64,000 nt of DNA from the NCBI RefSeq assembly GCF_001854605.1, contig NZ_MKJU01000035.1:182409-246408 (forward strand), written 5' to 3'. The notes beneath the pieces were generated by a model, which was not told the origin of the DNA, searched no databases, and saw only the letters and a list, made by a program, of their open reading frames with translations. The number at the start of each line of letters is the position of its first letter. Positions within the stretch are counted from its first letter, which is position 1. Source of the DNA: Pseudoalteromonas amylolytica. GTDB lineage: Bacteria; Pseudomonadota; Gammaproteobacteria; Enterobacterales; Alteromonadaceae. Positions 61,479 through 64,000 of the stretch are shown piece by piece. Made by a program: the position numbers and the translations under genes.

Positions 61479-62672
61479 ATGGCACTAGAAAATCATCCAA
61501 TGTGGAGGTTACCAAAACACCACTTAGATCATGATGATGCACATGACCACGTGCATTGGGTAGAGTTATTTTACGATTTGATCCATGTGGTCATCATCTT
61601 CTTACTTGGTAATTTTTTAAGTGACCACTTAACGGTGAATGGTTTTCTAGCGTTTGCTGGACTATTTATCGCTGTGTGGTTTGCATGGGCAGACTCTAGC
61701 GTATTTAACTCGCTCTATGTCAGCACAGACGTAAAACATCGACTAATTATGTCCTGCCAAATTGTAACCGCAATGGTTATGGCGGCGTCAATTCCTCATG
61801 TCTTAGATAAGGGCTGGATGTATTTTGCCCTTGCCTATGCAGCCAATAGAATGATCACCGCCTATTTGTATCACAGAACAAATAGGCTGGGTGTTGAAGC
61901 TACTGTGCTTTCACGTACTGTAAGTCGCAATTTCTTTATCCTTGCTATTGTATTTGCCATAAGCGCTTTTCTACCTGAGCCATTTAATTTTTTATTATTT
62001 GGGCTTGCCATAGTTTCGATCCAACTTCTGTATATGCTGCCCAAAGTTGGTGTTTTAGAGTGTAAGCGATTTTTGCCTCGGTTAGGCCATATGTCCGAGA
62101 GATTTGCGTTACTGCTTCTCATTGTCGTTGGGGAAGGATTCTTTAAACTCGTGATAACCCTTTCCGAAAAAGGTGTGTATAAAGTTACTCCCGAAGTACT
62201 TTTTAACTTCATGTTCGGCGGTATCGCTGTATTTGTCCACTGCTGGATTTACTTCGATTTTGTTGGTAATGGAAAACCGAAAAATCAAGAAAAGTGGACG
62301 CTAGTAAACTGGTGGTTAGCGCATTTATTTCTAATGCTATCAGCTGTGATGGTGGGTGTTGCGCTGGCTGGTGAAGTAAAAGTAGGATTTTGGGACCCAT
62401 ACCCTCTCAAATATGGTGCCATAGGTTGTATTGGGCTTGCCTCATATTTACTGTGTCTACTTTGGATTCAATTCAATATCGAAGAACGCATAGCTCATCG
62501 ATTTGCTACCGCAAAAGTACGTATCTTTGGTGTTGTTTTGGCTTTAGCAACATTATTGGTCTTACCGTATGTGCCAGCTTTAGTCGGTAATCTTTTATGG
62601 GGAACGGCGTTAATTTCTCAAATAGCCATTCCAGTAACAAGAGCCTATCTTACGTTTTCCAAAGAGGAGTAG
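61479..62672 (+). CDS. LtrA-family low-temperature-requirement-like membrane protein
   Basis: The 397-residue protein has about ten hydrophobic segments and the LtrA start HWVELFYDLIHVVIIFLLG. Further family blocks are FAWADSSVFNSLY, the SERFALLLLIVVGEGFFKLV segment (ERFALLLLIVVGE) and YFDFVG. LtrA was named in Listeria for growth at low temperature; the biochemical role is unknown. It is the last gene of the redox operon, one base after the AhpD-like gene. The IS3 element begins 73 bases past its stop. Confidence 0.87.
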   Translation: MALENHPMWRLPKHHLDHDDAHDHVHWVELFYDLIHVVIIFLLGNFLSDHLTVNGFLAFAGLFIAVWFAWADSSVFNSLYVSTDVKHRLIMSCQIVTAMVMAASIPHVLDKGWMYFALAYAANRMITAYLYHRTNRLGVEATVLSRTVSRNFFILAIVFAISAFLPEPFNFLLFGLAIVSIQLLYMLPKVGVLECKRFLPRLGHMSERFALLLLIVVGEGFFKLVITLSEKGVYKVTPEVLFNFMFGGIAVFVHCWIYFDFVGNGKPKNQEKWTLVNWWLAHLFLMLSAVMVGVALAGEVKVGFWDPYPLKYGAIGCIGLASYLLCLLWIQFNIEERIAHRFATAKVRIFGVVLALATLLVLPYVPALVGNLLWGTALISQIAIPVTRAYLTFSKEE

Positions 62673-62744
62673 GCTAAAATTTAATATTTACATACTACGG
62701 ATTTACGGAAGAATTGAGCAATTGAAAGTACAATTAAGTGGACA

Positions 62745-62772
62745 TGTAGTGGTCAATACTTTTTGGCCACCT
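62745..62772. repeat. Left terminal inverted repeat of the IS3 element
   Basis: TGTAGTGG followed by a divergent centre and TTTGGCCACCT. The orfB stop codon lies inside this repeat. Confidence 0.85.
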
Positions 62773-63592
62773 CGTTATAAGTTTCCCAGTATTGCTTTTC
62801 TTTCATAATCGGTGAGCAACCATTATTGTGTTTGTGAGGTCGATACCGATTGTAATAACCCACTATATATTGCGAAATTGCTCCCGATGCCTCAGCCATA
62901 CTTCGATATCCCACTCTAGGCATCCATTCTGTTTTAAAACTTCTAAAAAAGCGCTCCATTGGCGCATTATCCCAACAGTTTCCTCTGCGTGAAAGACTTT
63001 GCTTCATGCCATAACGCCAGAGTAACTGACGAAAGCTCTTGCTCGTATAATGACAGCCCTGATCACTATGGAATAGCACTCGCTTTGGGTTACCTCGGCT
63101 TTCATAAGCCATTCTTAAAGCTTTTTTCGTTAGGTCACTGTCCGGTCGAGCTGATGTTGCCCAACCTACAACTTTGCGAGCGTAAAGGTCAATTACAACA
63201 GCCAGGTATAGCCAACGAGAACCGCACCAGACATAGGTAACATCACCACACCAAACTTGATCTGGTGCTTGTGTGCTAAATGCTCTTTTCAATAAATTAG
63301 GTATGCTTAAGTGCTCTTTTTCTGCCTTGGAATACTTATGCGTTGGCATTTGACGACTAACCAATCCCTCTTGTTTCATCAGCTTACTCACCAACCAGCG
63401 GCTCGCTTTGAAGCCTGACTTTGCGAGCAGTTGAACCAAGGTTCGTTGGCCTGCGGAGCCATGACTTAGCCCAAACCAACGTTTCATTTCGGCAATTAAA
63501 CGTAGCCGCTCGGGCGCTATAGTATGTGGTGTTTCGCGCCAATATCGGTAACTACTGCGCTGTACTTTAAATACAGCACACAAACGCTTCAC
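62753..63592 (-). CDS. IS3-family transposase OrfB (DDE integrase part)
   Basis: 279 residues from the first in-frame start, a GTG; the frame is open further upstream into orfA and in practice is reached by frameshift. It has an HTH_21 region (KRWFGLSHGSAGQRTLVQLL) and an rve catalytic domain with the DDE triad: D in VWCGDVTYVW, D in FHSDQGCHYTS and E in NAPMERFFRSFK. It carries out cut-and-paste or copy-out transposition together with OrfA. Confidence 0.93.
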   Translation of the reverse strand: MKRLCAVFKVQRSSYRYWRETPHTIAPERLRLIAEMKRWFGLSHGSAGQRTLVQLLAKSGFKASRWLVSKLMKQEGLVSRQMPTHKYSKAEKEHLSIPNLLKRAFSTQAPDQVWCGDVTYVWCGSRWLYLAVVIDLYARKVVGWATSARPDSDLTKKALRMAYESRGNPKRVLFHSDQGCHYTSKSFRQLLWRYGMKQSLSRRGNCWDNAPMERFFRSFKTEWMPRVGYRSMAEASGAISQYIVGYYNRYRPHKHNNGCSPIMKEKQYWETYNEVAKKY

Positions 63593-63618
63593 AGGCCAGC
63601 TCTCTTGAAGGGAGCGGA

Positions 63619-63930
63619 TCAGCGCAAACCTTTGATGGAGTCCTGCATCAAGAGAGCTGAAGCCTTTTTTAGGATCTCATTGTCCTCTTCTAGGCGTTTG
63701 AGTTTACGCTCAAGTTCGCGGATTTTAAGTTGGTCAGGGGTCAGGGGAGTCGCACTAGTGAGGTTACCGTTACGCTCTTCTTTTAGCTGGCGTGCCCACT
63801 TATCGACAGTGGATTTACCTAATCCCATCGCCTCGGCAACGTCTCTAACAGAGCGTTGTTCATCGACGACTTGTTGAGCGACTTCGAGTCTAAATTCAGG
63901 AGAATAAGTTGGACGAGTTCTTTTTGTCAT
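63619..63930 (-). CDS. IS3-family transposase OrfA (DNA-binding part)
   Basis: 103 residues: an N-terminal helix-turn-helix (YSPEFRLEVAQQVVDEQRSV, then LGKSTVDKWARQ) and a leucine-zipper-like helix (IRELERKLKRLEEDNEILKKA). It binds the IS ends and dimerises with OrfAB. The slip site lies in its ILKKA codons. Confidence 0.93.
   Translation of the reverse strand: MTKRTRPTYSPEFRLEVAQQVVDEQRSVRDVAEAMGLGKSTVDKWARQLKEERNGNLTSATPLTPDQLKIRELERKLKRLEEDNEILKKASALLMQDSIKGLR
63664..63670 (-). other. -1 frameshift slip site joining orfA to orfB
   Basis: On the minus strand the heptamer A-AAA-AAG falls in frame with the orfA codons CTA AAA AAG. A -1 shift continues as KGFSSLDAGLHQRFALIRSL in frame with orfB, giving the OrfAB fusion usual for the family. 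Confidence 0.85.
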
Positions 63931-63972
63931 ATTTGCACCTAATCAGTTATGGTGATTCTATCACCTCTAATC

Positions 63973-64000
63973 AGGTGGCCAAATTTATTGTGCCACTACA
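63973..64000. repeat. Right terminal inverted repeat of the IS3 element
   Basis: AGGTGGCCAAA, a divergent centre, then CCACTACA, the inverted partner of 62745-62772. It ends at the last base of the window. Confidence 0.8.

Larger units (their letters stand above)
62745..64000 (-). mobile_element. IS3-family insertion sequence
   Basis: About 1256 bases. Inverted ends at 62745-62772 and 63973-64000 match at 20 of 28 bases and start TGTAGTGG / end CCACTACA. Inside, orfA and orfB of the IS3 type run leftward and are joined by an A-AAA-AAG slip site. The right end coincides with the window edge, so the right target duplication cannot be seen; the three bases left of the element are ACA. Both frames are open with no disabling mutation, so the copy may be active. 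Confidence 0.9.

Noticed and set aside
1..64000. tRNA, rRNA or prophage genes
   Set aside because: No cloverleaf-like tRNA segment, rRNA sequence or phage structural gene was recognised in the gaps between genes.

Overview
The window looks like chromosomal DNA of a marine gammaproteobacterium of the Alteromonadales, most like Pseudoalteromonas. This rests on the moderately low GC content, the TonB receptor with LacI-type sugar locus, the many secreted peptidases and lipoproteins, and typical gammaproteobacterial genes (dgt, ahpC/ahpF, nudB-like, soxR, acpH). The species call is inference from gene content, not a database match. About 56 protein genes are supported. No rRNA, tRNA or CRISPR array was seen, and the only mobile element is one IS3-family copy that fills the last 1.26 kb.

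Layout. 1-4.6 kb: the C-terminal end of a hybrid sensor kinase, a FAN1-like VRR-NUC nuclease fused to a DEDDh exonuclease, a TPR protein and a DUF1294 protein. 4.6-10.3 kb (minus strand): a dicarboxylate/amino-acid symporter fused to a periplasmic binding domain, soxR overlapping an mgtC/sapB gene, and a lipoprotein of six CHRD domains. 10.5-17 kb: a trehalose-use locus (TonB receptor, LacI regulator, MFS permease, GH37 trehalase) with two matching LacI operators. 17-22.5 kb: a secreted zinc metalloprotease with a GlyGly-CTERM tail, a small lipoprotein, and a DUF898 + M48 peptidase pair. 22.5-34.3 kb: a ThrE-type exporter, a LacI regulator translationally coupled to a glycosyltransferase, S9 and S41 peptidases, an EamA transporter, a BMT5-like methyltransferase with a C-terminal zinc finger, and a diguanylate cyclase. 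34.5-36.9 kb: ahpC-ahpF with an intercistronic terminator.

37-52.8 kb: a leucine-rich-repeat lipoprotein, a CE2-type esterase, a YHYH lipoprotein, an NfeD-SPFH pair, a NudB-like Nudix enzyme, a 0.7 kb stretch without a convincing gene but with a perfect leftward terminator, a PF04185 phosphoesterase, dgt, a secreted lipin-like phosphatase, a MATE pump and a membrane-anchored metallopeptidase-like protein. 52.9-57.5 kb: a LysR regulator, then two tandem paralogous WD40 lipoproteins followed by a membrane NERD protein whose E-x-K catalytic pair is replaced by Q-Y-Q. 57.6-62.7 kb: acpH, then an HxlR regulator facing a six-gene redox operon (MdaB-like reductase, peroxiredoxin-like protein, cupin, DsbA/FrnE-like protein, AhpD-like CMD protein, LtrA-like membrane protein). 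62.7-64 kb: the IS3-family element.

The best candidates for undescribed biology are the double-WD40-lipoprotein plus degenerate-NERD module (54.1-57.5 kb), the HxlR redox operon (58.2-62.7 kb), the FAN1-exonuclease fusion (0.9-3.1 kb), the BMT5-zinc-finger protein (32.1-32.9 kb) and the secreted lipin-like phosphatase (48.7-49.7 kb).
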